Assembly: GCA_937936465.1 (NCBI GenBank)
Contig: CALDDH010000007.1
Location: 1-48,353, forward strand
Source of the DNA: an uncultured Mycoplasmatales bacterium
Lineage (GTDB): Bacteria > Bacillota_I > Bacilli_A > UBA3375
Direction of reading: 5' to 3'
Length of the DNA: 48,353 nt
Shown: positions 16,796 through 26,029 of the stretch, in pieces
Position numbering within the stretch: the first letter of the stretch is position 1
Layout of the letters: every line of letters begins with the position of its first letter
Position numbers and translations under genes: made by a program
The notes under the pieces: model-generated
The model's database searches: none
The model's input: only the letters and a program-made list of their open reading frames with translations
Told to the model about the DNA's origin: nothing

Positions 16796-17563
16796 CTAGA
16801 TATTTTTTTCATTAATAAATTCTTCAAAGAATTTTTTATTTAAATCTAAATATAATTTTCCATTATAAGCAATTGATATTTTAGCAGTCTCTTCTGAAAC
16901 AATAACTGTAATTGAATCACTTTCTTTAGAAATTGTTAATGCTGCACGATGTCTTGTCCCTAATTTTTTATCAATATTCAAGTCTAATGATATTGGATAA
17001 AAAGTTGATGCATATTTAATTCTTCCATTATTTATAACAACTGCACCATCATGTAAAATTGATTCTTTTTCAAAAATTAATTGAATTAAAGCTGGTGAAA
17101 ATATTGCATCAATATTTACTGCTTTACTTGTATAAGTTATAAGTGATGAATTACCTTCAAGTGTAATTAATGCTCCTGTTTTATTTTTACTCATTTCAAA
17201 ACAAGCATCATATAACTCTCCTGCAAATTTTTGATCACCTTTTTTACCTTCTTCAGAAAAGAATGAGTTAAGAGATCCTAATTTCTGTAATGAATCACGA
17301 ATTTCTTGTTGAAATAATACAACTATTATTACAACTATCCAAGATGAAAAGTTATTTAAAATAACATTAACAGTTTCTAAATTAAATATATATGATAAGA
17401 AAAATAAACCAATTAAGATTAGAAATGCATTGAAAATCATCAATAGCTTCTCGGACTTTGATAGTACTTTTAAAATAAAGTAAATAATCAATGCAACTAA
17501 AAAGATATCAATAACAACTGTAAATATATCATACAGTGTTTGAAATATGAAGTACCCTTGCAT
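16796..17563 (-). CDS. cdaA: diadenylate cyclase CdaA
   Basis: A 255-residue membrane enzyme that makes c-di-AMP from two ATP. Three N-terminal membrane helices (about 15-85) precede the DAC domain with the two catalytic motifs DGA (172-174) and GTRHR (RHR at 204-206). c-di-AMP controls potassium and osmolyte uptake and wall homeostasis. First gene of cdaA-cdaR-glmM, with a near-consensus promoter (17583-17611) and ribosome site AAAGGG. The window also encodes NrnA, which can degrade the pApA breakdown product. Confidence 0.97.
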   Translation of the reverse strand: MQGYFIFQTLYDIFTVVIDIFLVALIIYFILKVLSKSEKLLMIFNAFLILIGLFFLSYIFNLETVNVILNNFSSWIVVIIVVLFQQEIRDSLQKLGSLNSFFSEEGKKGDQKFAGELYDACFEMSKNKTGALITLEGNSSLITYTSKAVNIDAIFSPALIQLIFEKESILHDGAVVINNGRIKYASTFYPISLDLNIDKKLGTRHRAALTISKESDSITVIVSEETAKISIAYNGKLYLDLNKKFFEEFINEKNI

Positions 17564-17582
17564 AAGACCCTTTCTATATATA

Positions 17583-17611
17583 ATTATACTCTATTTAAGC
17601 AATTATTTCAA
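17583..17611 (-). promoter_or_regulatory. promoter of cdaA-cdaR-glmM
   Basis: On minus: TTGAAA (17606-17611), 17-base spacer, TATAAT (17583-17588), 20 bases before the cdaA start. Confidence 0.85.
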
Positions 17612-17630
17612 CTAAGATAATAATATTGGA

Positions 17631-17651
17631 ATAATAATAATAATAATAATA
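17631..17651. repeat. (ATA)7 microsatellite between divergent promoters
   Basis: Seven ATA triplets lie between the cdaA promoter and the tRNA-fMet promoter. A length change would alter the spacing of the two divergent promoters and possible UP-like elements. Confidence 0.9.
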
Positions 17652-17662
17652 TATTAATATAT

Positions 17663-17691
17663 TTGACATTTAAAATAAATATTGTTATAAT
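17663..17691 (+). promoter_or_regulatory. consensus promoter of tRNA-fMet
   Basis: A perfect TTGACA (17663-17668), 17-base spacer and TATAAT (17686-17691), preceded by an AT-tract. The strongest promoter in the window. Confidence 0.93.
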
Positions 17692-17709
17692 AATTATGTT
17701 CAAAGATAT

Positions 17710-17786
<77 letters not shown>

Positions 17787-17792
17787 ATTATT

Positions 17793-17836
17793 AAAATAAT
17801 AAATCAAGTTTATAAAATTGGATTTATTATTTTTTT
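17793..17836 (+). terminator. terminator after tRNA-fMet
   Basis: A 13-bp AT-rich stem (17793-17805 with 17821-17833) merges into a T-run. The ruvB extended -10 begins nine bases later. Confidence 0.85.
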
Positions 17837-17844
17837 ATATTTTA

Positions 17845-17853
17845 TGTTATAAT
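17845..17853 (+). promoter_or_regulatory. extended -10 promoter of ruvB
   Basis: An exact TGTTATAAT element 20 bases before the GTG start, with AAAGGAG between. Confidence 0.6.
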
Positions 17854-17872
17854 TTCTAATAAAGGAGTTTTA

Positions 17873-18850
17873 GTGGATGATAGAATATTAACCGCTGAAA
17901 AACGCGAAGATGACTTAATGTTAAGACCTAAATACTTAGATCAATACATAGGTCAAAATGAAATTAAGAGCAATTTAAAAATTTTTATTGAAGCTTCTAA
18001 AAAAAGACAGGAAGTCTTGGACCATGTTCTTCTTTATGGACCTCCAGGGCTTGGAAAAACAACACTTGCATACATTATTGCAAATGAAATGAATACAAAC
18101 ATTAAAATAACTAATGGTCCTTCTTTAGAAAAACCAGGTGATTTAGCATCTGTTTTATCTGTTTTAGAAGCTGGTGATATATTATTTATTGATGAAATAC
18201 ATCGAATTCCAAAGATAGTTGAAGAAGTTTTATATTCAGCAATGGAAGATTTTAAAATAGATATTGTAATCGGTAAAGATACCCAAGCAAAAACTTTAAA
18301 CATTGATTTAGTTCCTTTTACCTTGATTGGTGCAACAACAAGACCAGGTGATTTAACTAATCCACTTAGAGATCGTTTTGGGATTGATGCACGTTTAGAA
18401 TATTATTCTGATCAAGAAATAAATCAAATTATTTTAAGAACAGCTCAAGTGTTTGAAACGAAAATATCAGATGAGTCGGCAAACATACTCTCAAAGTGTT
18501 CTAGAAGTACTCCAAGAATTGCTAACCGCTTGCTCCGACGTGTCAGAGATTTTGCTGAAGTATTAAATAACAGTAATATCGATGATAAAATAACATCCAA
18601 GGCTTTAACACAGATGAAAGTTGATCAAGCTGGTCTTGACAAAATTGATCATAAGATTTTAATAACCATTATTCAAAATTTTTCAGGAGGCCCAGTTGGA
18701 CTTGAAGCTATTGCTGCTTCAATTGGTGAAGACAGAACAAACCTTGAAGAAGTATATGAACCATATTTATTACAAAAAGGTTTTATATTAAGAACACCAA
18801 GAGGTCGAGTTGCCTCAAAAAAAGCATACAAACATTTAAATTTACAATGA
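17873..18850 (+). CDS. ruvB: Holliday junction branch migration ATPase RuvB
   Basis: A 325-residue AAA+ motor that drives branch migration of Holliday junctions with RuvA. It shows Walker [10 protein letters not shown] (about 55-63), Walker [10 protein letters not shown], the sensor [10 protein letters not shown], the arginine finger region LRDRFGI, and the C-terminal winged helix with RGRVAS. It starts at a GTG with ribosome site AAAGGAG 6 bases upstream. ruvA, its usual partner gene, is not adjacent; instead a tRNA precedes it. The other junction enzyme in the window is RecU, the Gram-positive resolvase. Confidence 0.97.
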   Translation: MDDRILTAEKREDDLMLRPKYLDQYIGQNEIKSNLKIFIEASKKRQEVLDHVLLYGPPGLGKTTLAYIIANEMNTNIKITNGPSLEKPGDLASVLSVLEAGDILFIDEIHRIPKIVEEVLYSAMEDFKIDIVIGKDTQAKTLNIDLVPFTLIGATTRPGDLTNPLRDRFGIDARLEYYSDQEINQIILRTAQVFETKISDESANILSKCSRSTPRIANRLLRRVRDFAEVLNNSNIDDKITSKALTQMKVDQAGLDKIDHKILITIIQNFSGGPVGLEAIAASIGEDRTNLEEVYEPYLLQKGFILRTPRGRVASKKAYKHLNLQ

Positions 18851-18860
18851 AAGAGAGATT

Positions 18861-19532
18861 ATGAAAAAAAGCATTAACTTTTGGATTAAAAGATTTATAA
18901 TAATTGGATTACTAACAAGTATGATAACAAACATATACACAATATTTATTTTAGATAACTCACAATTATTATTCCCACTTATTGCAACATTATTATTATT
19001 AATATTATATTTAATAATTGAAAAAATTTATAAAAAATACTTTAAAAATATTTCATTAATTTATTATAATATATTTGCTTTATTTTTATTTGCATCATTA
19101 ATTTTAGGGGAGATATATAATTTTTACTATAAATTTGAACTGTGGGATAATATTCTTCACTTTTCATCAGGATTTCTTTTAGCACTACTATTAATAAATG
19201 TATTTTACTATTTAATGAGTAAGTACTTTAAAAAACCAGATAGTCAAATCCAAATTATTATTATTATTATTATTTCATTACTTGCAAGTTTATCATTTGC
19301 TGTTTTTTGGGAACTATATGAATTTTCAATTGATTATATTTTTGAAAAAAACATGCAAAAAGGTTTAATAATTAATCAAGGTATGGCTCTTAGACAAATT
19401 GCAGGATACGTTAATAGTAGCGGAAGATTTATAGACCCAGCCTTAGTTGACACAATGTCAGACTTATTCTCAGCAACAATCGGATCAATATTAGCAGGAT
19501 TATCTTATTACTTTTATACAAACAAAAAATAA
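18861..19532 (+). CDS. polytopic membrane protein, DUF2238/YjdF-like
   Basis: A 223-residue protein with about six membrane helices. Conserved-looking acidic/His motifs lie in or next to helices: WDNILHFSSGF, FWELYEFSIDYIF and DTMSDLFSATIGS. This D-x3-LH ... WE-x2-E ... DT-x2-D pattern is that of DUF2238/YjdF-type membrane proteins, whose function is unknown. Residues 132-138 are seven Ile encoded by seven consecutive ATT codons. It follows ruvB by 10 bases with a GAGAGA ribosome site and probably shares its transcript. Confidence 0.7.
   Translation: MKKSINFWIKRFIIIGLLTSMITNIYTIFILDNSQLLFPLIATLLLLILYLIIEKIYKKYFKNISLIYYNIFALFLFASLILGEIYNFYYKFELWDNILHFSSGFLLALLLINVFYYLMSKYFKKPDSQIQIIIIIIISLLASLSFAVFWELYEFSIDYIFEKNMQKGLIINQGMALRQIAGYVNSSGRFIDPALVDTMSDLFSATIGSILAGLSYYFYTNKK
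19254..19274 (+). repeat. (ATT)7 coding microsatellite
   Basis: Seven ATT codons in frame encode seven Ile in a membrane helix of the DUF2238-like protein. Slippage would change helix length without breaking the frame. Confidence 0.9.
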
Positions 19533-19556
19533 AGCATTTAATTTGCTTTATTTTTT
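19528..19556. terminator. shared bidirectional terminator
   Basis: A 9-bp stem (19528-19536 with 19544-19552) with a T-run on plus and an A-run before it. The left arm contains the stop of the plus gene, and the loop holds the stop of the convergent minus gene. Confidence 0.85.
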
Positions 19557-20218
19557 ATGTTCTTTTCTTTTTCTGCAATTTCTTTAATTGTTTTATTAAT
19601 TCCATCTTTAATTTTCAAAATATTATCACTATTACTAAAACTATAATCTTTTAAATATACATTTAATATTAAATCAGGTGAAACTTCGCTTTCATTTATA
19701 CCTTGCCATTCAAGTGATAAATAATGATAAATTAAAGTACTATATACCATTACATCAACCTCATATTTATTTTTATTATCTATATTCTTATAAACGCATT
19801 TCATATTTTTTTCAATTAAAAAATGAACTTGCCAAGAAAAAGAATAAACTAATGTTTGTGAAATTAATTCAACTAACTCATACATAAAATATATCTTATC
19901 TTCATCAGAATGTACCAACCTCTGTTTTAAAAATAATTTAATCCTATCATTGTTGTTTGTTTCAATATCTTTTTCTTTAAAATTTTTTTTTCTAATACTA
20001 TTATTATTTAAATTCTGCCACGCAAATAATATACTTATTTTTTCTTCAGATAATAAATTTTGCTTATCTAATAAATTTTGGTGTTCTAACCTTATTTTTT
20101 CATTATCTAATTTTTTATCTTCAAGCTTTATATTTTGTTTATTTGTATTATAATTTATATATAATTGGTAAGCAAAAGTACCAAAAGCACAAATTATTGC
20201 AACTAAAACCCCATCCAT
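19538..20218 (-). CDS. membrane-anchored protein of unknown function
   Basis: A 226-residue protein with an N-terminal membrane helix (about 3-20), a highly charged coiled-coil (about 25-65, Lys/Asp/Glu/Asn-rich) and a helical cytoplasmic domain with several aromatic residues (VELISQTLVYSFSWQVHFLIE). It follows the Rossmann-like gene after 14 bases with a GGAGAT ribosome site, so the two form a pair. I do not recognise the family. A single helix, coiled coil and helical domain are seen in membrane-anchored effectors or sensors of defence pairs, but nothing here proves that. Confidence 0.6.
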   Translation of the reverse strand: MDGVLVAIICAFGTFAYQLYINYNTNKQNIKLEDKKLDNEKIRLEHQNLLDKQNLLSEEKISILFAWQNLNNNSIRKKNFKEKDIETNNNDRIKLFLKQRLVHSDEDKIYFMYELVELISQTLVYSFSWQVHFLIEKNMKCVYKNIDNKNKYEVDVMVYSTLIYHYLSLEWQGINESEVSPDLILNVYLKDYSFSNSDNILKIKDGINKTIKEIAEKEKNIKNKAN

Positions 20219-20232
20219 ATAATCTCCTTTAT

Positions 20233-21225
20233 TTATATTTTAAAAATATAATATTTTGCCTCTACTTCCATCTCAAGTGTTTTCATATGCTTCTTATCTT
20301 TAAATTCATTTAGTTTATTATTATCTTTTACAATTAAATATTTATCTAAATTAGTTGATATTATCTTTTTATCCAAAATTACACCAATTAGTTTTACTTC
20401 TGTATTAATTCTCATATTGATCGCATCATTATGAGAATTATTAGCAATGATAATACCACCTTTTTTTAAGTACTTTATATTATTATCTTTTACAAAACCT
20501 GCATATAATGAAATAATTAAATCATATTGTACATTAAGTTTTAAATCATTGTTATAATCTTTACCAATAAATAAATATTTATTACCAAATAATTCTTTCG
20601 TTTCAATTGCTTTAAAAAATTTAATTGCTTTTTTATCTGAATCAATATATGTCACATTATCAAATACTTTGGAAGGAGAGACTTGTACATAGCTTCCAGG
20701 ATATAAGACATTTTTAATTTTAAATTTACTTTCAAGTAAAGACCATAACCATATTAACTCATAATTTTTATCTACATAATATTTATTATATAAATCAAAT
20801 TTTTCATTTTCTTGATGTACGATTGTTTTAAAAGCTAATACTATTTCTTCTCTTAAAATCCAAATGAATTTATTATCCTTCTTATTTTCTGGTTCATTGT
20901 TTTTTTTATCACTTGTTGTAAAGAAAAAATTCCAAGTTCTCATACTATCTTTATCATCTCGACTTAAATCTATTTTTTTATCTAATATTTTTTCAATTAA
21001 TTTTATACTGTTGAAAAGTAAAATATTATAATTTCCTTTTGATGGTTTATATTTTTCTTGATAGTGTTCATTACCAAAGACACCTTTTGGATATTTAGTT
21101 GCTAAATCTTTCAATAAACTGAAAAAGATTTCATTTGCTTGAAATCTCTTGTCATTTAAAACTATAACCCAATCATTTTTAGTTACATTATAGTCTTGAT
21201 TATTATATTTTTCATATCTACTCAT
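20233..21225 (-). CDS. two-domain protein with Rossmann/methyltransferase-like C-terminal half
   Basis: A 330-residue soluble protein. Residues 1-165 are helical and charged, with an Asp/Lys-rich part (LSRDDKDSMRTWNFFFT). Residues 170-275 look like a class I SAM-type Rossmann core: NVLYPGSYVQVSPSKVF (motif I position, PGS rather than GxGxG), then VTYIDSDKKAIKFF (acidic end of strand 2), YDLIISLYAG (strand 4) and LKKGGIIIANNSHND (strand 5). The GxG loop is degenerate, so methyl transfer is uncertain. It sits between plsC and an unknown membrane protein, with a GGGAGA ribosome site. No name can be given. Confidence 0.6.
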   Translation of the reverse strand: MSRYEKYNNQDYNVTKNDWVIVLNDKRFQANEIFFSLLKDLATKYPKGVFGNEHYQEKYKPSKGNYNILLFNSIKLIEKILDKKIDLSRDDKDSMRTWNFFFTTSDKKNNEPENKKDNKFIWILREEIVLAFKTIVHQENEKFDLYNKYYVDKNYELIWLWSLLESKFKIKNVLYPGSYVQVSPSKVFDNVTYIDSDKKAIKFFKAIETKELFGNKYLFIGKDYNNDLKLNVQYDLIISLYAGFVKDNNIKYLKKGGIIIANNSHNDAINMRINTEVKLIGVILDKKIISTNLDKYLIVKDNNKLNEFKDKKHMKTLEMEVEAKYYIFKI

Positions 21226-21253
21226 AATTTATTATCTCCCTCAAAATAATATT

Positions 21254-21934
21254 CTATTTACCTTGAACTATCTTCTCTACTTTGTCTTTTATTTCATGAA
21301 TATTTAAATCTTTATATTCTTCATATGTTATCGGTTTAAAAAATGTTATTACTACTTCACCTTTATTAATTCTCATATTTTTTTCATAAATATTATGTGT
21401 TCCTTTAATTCTCATTGGAATAATTGGTTTATGTGATTTTTGGGCTAATTTAAATGTCCCTGCTTTAAATTCCATATCATCTATACTTCTAGTTCCTTCT
21501 GGAAATACAACTACATTACGTCCATTTTTAAGTTCATCTACTAATTGATTAATCATCTTAACTTGTGACCTTACATCTTTACGATCTATATATTTAACAC
21601 CTAATCTTAATGACCAGTATTTAAGTGGTTTAAGTTTAGTGATTTCTTTTTTAGCAATATATGCATGTGTATCTTTAAGAACTGTTGTTATTATTAAAGG
21701 ATCAAAAATACCTTCATGATTTGATATTAATAAATAGTTTTCATTCGTTATGTTATCTAACCCATTTACAGTTATATTAACACCTGATACTTTCATTATA
21801 CCTTTACCCATTGTCCAATGAATAAAAGTATAAACTTGATCAGGTGTAAATTTAATTATTTTATCAATTGGAATTAATAACCAAGCAATTAAATCAATAC
21901 ATATTAAATACAATGATAATAATACTGTTCTCAT
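21254..21934 (-). CDS. plsC: 1-acyl-glycerol-3-phosphate acyltransferase (PlsC family)
   Basis: A 226-residue membrane-bound acyltransferase with one N-terminal helix. The catalytic motif is NHEGIFD (Asn72-Asp78, equal to NHx4D) and the substrate motif is FPEGTRS; a further block reads PIIPMRIKGT. It adds the second acyl chain to lysophosphatidic acid in phospholipid synthesis. The ATG lies only 22 bases after the mature 3' end of rnpB with a GAGGAG ribosome site, and no separate promoter is evident, so it may be expressed by readthrough from rnpB. Confidence 0.93.
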   Translation of the reverse strand: MRTVLLSLYLICIDLIAWLLIPIDKIIKFTPDQVYTFIHWTMGKGIMKVSGVNITVNGLDNITNENYLLISNHEGIFDPLIITTVLKDTHAYIAKKEITKLKPLKYWSLRLGVKYIDRKDVRSQVKMINQLVDELKNGRNVVVFPEGTRSIDDMEFKAGTFKLAQKSHKPIIPMRIKGTHNIYEKNMRINKGEVVITFFKPITYEEYKDLNIHEIKDKVEKIVQGK

Positions 21935-21956
21935 TTAACTCCTCAATTATAATTAT

Positions 21957-22322
21957 GTGTGATGATCATAAGCCATGTTTTGTAACTATTTAAAATAGCA
22001 ATAATCATTTATCTATAAATATTTGCATATTTATCCAAAGATCAGTTCATTTCCTAATCATTTAGTGCCTCTACCAAATTTGAGTTTCTCACTTGTGGGG
22101 TTTACCGCGTTTCAGTTTAAATTTTTCAATTTAAAATCGTCTCTGTGGCACTTTATGAATTTAAATCATAGATTAAAACCCTTAGATTTAAAACTAGCCG
22201 TTAATTATATAAATATAATTACTTTGATTTATTTTTTCATCAAACACAAACACTACAAGCATCTCAGCTTGTGTGAGCATGGACTTTCCTCTTGAATATC
22301 AAGCGATTATTTCACATCACAC
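21957..22322 (-). ncRNA. rnpB: RNase P RNA (type B)
   Basis: A 366-base RNA on minus. The ends GTGTGATG (22322-22315) and CATCACAC (21964-21957) pair as helix P1. Conserved blocks are visible: GAGGAAAGTCCATGCTC near the 5' end, GGTAAACCCC, GAGAAACTCAAATTTGGTAG, and ACAAAACATGGCTTA near the 3' end. The position between gpsB and a downstream gene matches Bacillus-type genomes. It processes the 5' ends of tRNAs. A small reading frame on plus across this region is not a gene. Confidence 0.95.
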
Positions 22323-22328
22323 TACAAT

Positions 22329-22337
22329 ATTTTAACA
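22329..22337 (-). promoter_or_regulatory. extended -10 promoter of rnpB
   Basis: Minus-strand TGTTAAAAT ends seven bases before the RNA 5' end at 22322. Confidence 0.65.
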
Positions 22338-22346
22338 TGTTTTAGC

Positions 22347-22583
22347 CTATTTGTCTAATGTAATACGTTGTTCTTTAATTTTCAAAATTTCCATCTTCAA
22401 TTTAAAGTTTTCTTGTTCAAGCTTTTTAAAATCTCCTTCAAAACGAAGGTTATTAGTATTAAGTTGCTCTAATATCTCAATTGTTTCATCTAAAAAAGCA
22501 TCAACTTCTTCTTTATTATATCCTTTGATTTGATTCTTAAACTCTTTTTCATACAGCTTATCAATTATCTTATCTATTCTCAC
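22347..22583 (-). CDS. gpsB: GpsB/DivIVA-domain cell cycle protein
   Basis: A 78-residue protein beginning at a GTG and made of the DivIVA/GpsB lipid-binding head (FKNQIKGYNKEEVDAFLDE, the GY-x-x-x-EVD-x-FLD signature at about 20-33) and a coiled coil. It is shorter than usual GpsB (about 95-100 residues), so the C-terminal trimerisation part is reduced or absent. GpsB shuttles PBP1 between the septum and the side wall; ponA is encoded just across the divergent promoter, as in Bacillus. It lies right before rnpB. Confidence 0.88.
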   Translation of the reverse strand: MRIDKIIDKLYEKEFKNQIKGYNKEEVDAFLDETIEILEQLNTNNLRFEGDFKKLEQENFKLKMEILKIKEQRITLDK

Positions 22584-22601
22584 AATTTCTCCTTTTTCTA
22601 A

Positions 22602-22610
22602 ATTATAACA
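22602..22610 (-). promoter_or_regulatory. extended -10 promoter of gpsB
   Basis: Minus-strand TGTTATAAT, 18 bases before the gpsB GTG, with an AAAGGAG ribosome site between. Confidence 0.65.
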
Positions 22611-22635
22611 TATTCTTTTTTTTTTTTGATAGATA

Positions 22636-22644
22636 TGGTAAAAT
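22636..22644 (+). promoter_or_regulatory. extended -10 promoter of recU-ponA-yidD
   Basis: TGGTAAAAT, 15 bases before the recU ATG, preceded by a run of 12 T (22616-22627) that could act as an upstream element. Confidence 0.55.
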
Positions 22645-22659
22645 ATATAAGAGGTACTT

Positions 22660-23289
22660 ATGTATAACTATCCTAATAAAAAAAAATTAAGTGATCATAA
22701 TAATAATTCTAGTGTCCAAGCTAAATCTAGTTTTTTTGGTCTAGAAAAAAAAGGTGCAAAGTTAGAGCAATTAATAAACCAATCTAATGAGTATTATGCT
22801 GATAAACAAATTGCTTTTATTTATAAGAAGCCAACACCAATTAAAGTTAATAAAGTTAAATCAATCAACAATTTTGGTATTAAATCTCATGTTATAAGTG
22901 AAGCTTATTTTACTGAAAAATCAACAACAGATTATAATGGCTTATATAAAGGTTATTATATTGACTTTGAGGCAAAACAAACAAAATATAAGACATTCAA
23001 TTTAACCGCTAATCTTCACAGTCATCAAATTGATCACCTAAATAACATTCACAACAATAATGGAATTGCTTTTTTAATTGTCTTTTTTTATCAATATGAT
23101 AAAATATTTTTAATTGAATTTAGCCAATTAAAAGAGCAATTAAAATTAAAAAAATCCCTAATAACAATCAGTTTTTTTGAAAAATATGGTTTTGAAATTA
23201 AACAACAACTACATCCTGCTTTAGATTATATAAAGACAATTGATCTAATATTAGAAAAAAGGAGAAAAAAAGATGAAGAAAAGAAATAG
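22660..23289 (+). CDS. recU: Holliday junction resolvase RecU
   Basis: A 209-residue nuclease of the RecU family. The PD-(D/E)xK active site is visible as Asp91 (TTDYNGLYKG), then IDFEAKQT with Asp102, Glu104 and Lys106; the N-terminal NYPNKKK and KGAKLEQLINQSN blocks are also typical. It resolves Holliday junctions, with RuvB encoded upstream on the same strand. It overlaps ponA by 17 bases, the conserved recU-ponA pairing. Confidence 0.94.
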   Translation: MYNYPNKKKLSDHNNNSSVQAKSSFFGLEKKGAKLEQLINQSNEYYADKQIAFIYKKPTPIKVNKVKSINNFGIKSHVISEAYFTEKSTTDYNGLYKGYYIDFEAKQTKYKTFNLTANLHSHQIDHLNNIHNNNGIAFLIVFFYQYDKIFLIEFSQLKEQLKLKKSLITISFFEKYGFEIKQQLHPALDYIKTIDLILEKRRKKDEEKK

Positions 23290-25789
23290 TAAAAAATTTA
23301 GTTTACCATTATCAAGAAAATTAAAAAGAGTAGCATTAACTATATTCTTTATAATTGTAATAGGACTTATGTTAATTCAAACAATTTTCTTTATTACAGC
23401 ACAATTAACAATTGATATTACTAATAATAATTTTTGGCAAAGTAAAGCAAGTATCTTAATGTATGATCGTGAGGATGAATATATCGGTACTTTAACCGAA
23501 AATAATGTTCAATGGGTTGATCTTTATACTGATGTCGATGGAGAAAAAAAGTTAAATGTATCTGAGTATTATTTAGAAGCTTTGATTGCAACAGAAGACC
23601 GTTCTTTTACAGAGCATAATGGAGTAAATTATAAAGGTATATTTAGAGCAGTAACTGGAGTCTTAGTAAATCGAGATACATCTTCAGGTGGTGGTTCATC
23701 AATTACAATGCAACTTGCTAAGTTATTATACTTACAACCTGTTGATATTTATAGTGAAAATGAAGAAGACGGTGTTGTAGCAACTTATAATATCGCCTAT
23801 CAAGATCCAATTAGATATAAACTACAACAAATCGTTTTAGCAAAGAAAATTGAAAAAATGTACTCAAAAGAAGAAATATTAGAAAATTATATTAATACAA
23901 TGTACTTTGGTAGTGGTGGATGGGGAATTTATAATGCTAGTGACTACTTTTATGGAAAAGAACCAAAAGATTTAAACATATATGAATCAGCTACTTTAGC
24001 TGGAATGACACAAAGACCAACATCATGGAACCCTTACACTAATCCAGAGGACACAAAAGCAAGACGTGATGTTGTTATTAATAATTTATTATCTGAAAAG
24101 TATATAACTCAAGCAGAAGCTGAAACAGCAATAAATACACCAATTGATAAAAATTTAGTTGATCATTCCAATGATACAGATGCAGAAATATCAAATATTG
24201 CATATAATTCATTTTTCGATGCAGTTAACCGTGAATTAAAACAAACTCTTGGTGAAGACTTTGATTATACAACTGGTGGTATTAAAGTATATACAACAAT
24301 GGATGCTGACTTACAATCTCAAACTTATGAAATTTTGAAGACAGAAAACTATGTTGACTACCCAGATGATTATCAAGTAGGAACTGTATCAATGGATCCT
24401 CAAACTGGTGAAGTATTAGCAATTGGTAATGGTTTAGAGGGACATGAAAGTTTTGGTGGTACAAATTATGCCTTTACAGAAAAAAGGCAATCAGGGTCAT
24501 CAATCAAACCAGTTTTAGACTATGCACCAGCAATTGAGTATTTAGATTGGTCAACTTTTCATCAGTTAAGTGATGAACCAATTTCATATTCTAATGGTGG
24601 AGAAGAAATTCGAAACTATGAAGGTTCATATAAAGGGCCAATGTCGATGCAAGAAGCATTATCATCTTCCAGAAATACAACTGCACTATACACTATGCAA
24701 CAAGTAATAGCCTCGGTTGGTACAGGACCGTTAATTCAACTAATGGAAGACCTTAATTTTGATGATGAGCTTATAACTAATCCTTCTACAGGTAAAAGTG
24801 CTTTCAATGAAGCTTATGCTCTAGGTGGTGGTTTTAATACATCACCACTACAAATGGCGGGTGCATATTCAGTCTTTGCTAATGGTGGTTCATATATACA
24901 GCCCCATGTAATATCCAGAATTGAATTTGATGATGATAATCCTTACCAAGAAGAATATGGTAAAGTCTATGAAATTGAATATGAAAGTAAACAAATATTT
25001 GAACCATCTACTGCTTTTATGATTACCCAAATGCTTGACCCTAACTTATCAACTTCCATTGCTGGACTTGCAAACGTACCTGGGATGGATTTAGCGATTA
25101 AAACAGGAACATCTACTTTTGGAGAGAATGGCAAAGGTATACCAGAAGATTCAGCAAGAGATCGTTGGGTTGTAGGATACTCTCCTAATATAACAACAGC
25201 AGTTTGGTCGGGATATCCAGAAAATATTGAATCATCAGAAAACTATATATCATATCATATAAATGTGCCTGAATATGTCTTTAAATCAATTATGAGTTAT
25301 GCTAATTCATTACCTGATGCCTATTTACATGATGATGTATTTATTTCTCAACCATCAAATGTTGTTTCAGTTCAAGTTGTACCGAATACTTGGCCACCTG
25401 TAGAATCATCATCAGGTGAAACTCATTACTTCATTAAAGATTCAGCTGATTATAATGAAGTAAACAAATCAGTTCCACTCTCTACACCGACAGTAACAGC
25501 TAAAATAAGTGATGATGGTGTTGATTTAAAATGGAATGCAATCGATGGAGATAATGTGTCCTATAATATATATTTAGATGGGGAATTATTAACAAATACA
25601 AAAGAGACATCATACTTATTAACTTATGAAGCATTATTTTCTAATAAATGTAAAGAAACATATACAGTATCTGTTGAAGCTAAAAATGAAAATGAAATAA
25701 GTTATCAATATGATGTCCAAATTAAAAATAGTAACGAAACATGCGACCTAAATACTAGTCAAAGTAATGAAAGTAATAAAGATGAATAA
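23273..25789 (+). CDS. ponA: class A penicillin-binding protein 1 (transglycosylase/transpeptidase)
   Basis: An 838-residue bifunctional wall polymerase. One N-terminal helix (about 19-44) anchors it. The GT51 transglycosylase domain has the catalytic glutamate in [10 protein letters not shown] (about residue 112) and [11 protein letters not shown]. The transpeptidase domain has SSIK (Ser409, Lys412), SSSRN as the SxN motif, and KTGT at 610-613. A C-terminal fibronectin type III-like domain (about 735-825) follows. It polymerises glycan strands and cross-links peptides. It lies between recU and yidD with overlaps on both sides. Confidence 0.96.
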   Translation: MKKRNSKKFSLPLSRKLKRVALTIFFIIVIGLMLIQTIFFITAQLTIDITNNNFWQSKASILMYDREDEYIGTLTENNVQWVDLYTDVDGEKKLNVSEYYLEALIATEDRSFTEHNGVNYKGIFRAVTGVLVNRDTSSGGGSSITMQLAKLLYLQPVDIYSENEEDGVVATYNIAYQDPIRYKLQQIVLAKKIEKMYSKEEILENYINTMYFGSGGWGIYNASDYFYGKEPKDLNIYESATLAGMTQRPTSWNPYTNPEDTKARRDVVINNLLSEKYITQAEAETAINTPIDKNLVDHSNDTDAEISNIAYNSFFDAVNRELKQTLGEDFDYTTGGIKVYTTMDADLQSQTYEILKTENYVDYPDDYQVGTVSMDPQTGEVLAIGNGLEGHESFGGTNYAFTEKRQSGSSIKPVLDYAPAIEYLDWSTFHQLSDEPISYSNGGEEIRNYEGSYKGPMSMQEALSSSRNTTALYTMQQVIASVGTGPLIQLMEDLNFDDELITNPSTGKSAFNEAYALGGGFNTSPLQMAGAYSVFANGGSYIQPHVISRIEFDDDNPYQEEYGKVYEIEYESKQIFEPSTAFMITQMLDPNLSTSIAGLANVPGMDLAIKTGTSTFGENGKGIPEDSARDRWVVGYSPNITTAVWSGYPENIESSENYISYHINVPEYVFKSIMSYANSLPDAYLHDDVFISQPSNVVSVQVVPNTWPPVESSSGETHYFIKDSADYNEVNKSVPLSTPTVTAKISDDGVDLKWNAIDGDNVSYNIYLDGELLTNTKETSYLLTYEALFSNKCKETYTVSVEAKNENEISYQYDVQIKNSNETCDLNTSQSNESNKDE

Positions 25790-25991
25790 GATAATCATTT
25801 ATTTAATTAAATTTTATAAATATGCTATTTCACCATACACACCACGATCTTGTCGGTTTGATCCAAGTTGTTCTGACTACAGCATTCAAGCCTTTGAGAA
25901 GTATGGTTTATTTAAAGGTGGCTATAAAACAATTAAAAGAATATTAAAGTGTAATCCATGGGGGCCATTTGGTTATGATCCTTTGGATTAG
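25767..25991 (+). CDS. yidD: membrane protein insertion efficiency factor YidD
   Basis: A small protein with the complete YidD signature: [17 protein letters not shown] followed by [10 protein letters not shown] and [11 protein letters not shown]. It helps YidC-type insertases put proteins in the membrane. The longest frame starts at 25767 inside ponA; the ATG at 25782 gives the more usual beginning ([14 protein letters not shown]) and is probably the true start, still overlapping ponA by 8 bases. It ends the recU-ponA-yidD transcript. Confidence 0.93.
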   Translation: MKVIKMNKIIIYLIKFYKYAISPYTPRSCRFDPSCSDYSIQAFEKYGLFKGGYKTIKRILKCNPWGPFGYDPLD

Positions 25992-25996
25992 TTATG

Positions 25997-26029
25997 AAAA
26001 AAACTGAAAGTATATTTTCAGTTTTTTTT
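25997..26029. terminator. shared bidirectional terminator between yidD and dnaE
   Basis: A stem of about 12 bp (AAAAAACTGAAA with TTTCAGTTTTTT) flanked by A- and T-runs. The right arm contains the stop codon of dnaE. Confidence 0.88.

Noticed and set aside
17631-17651. Possible CRISPR or tandem-repeat array
   Set aside because: It is a simple ATA microsatellite with no spacers; no CRISPR repeats or cas genes occur in the window.
22023-22295. 90-codon open frame on plus
   Set aside because: It lies entirely in the antisense of RNase P RNA, whose conserved blocks and paired ends are clear.
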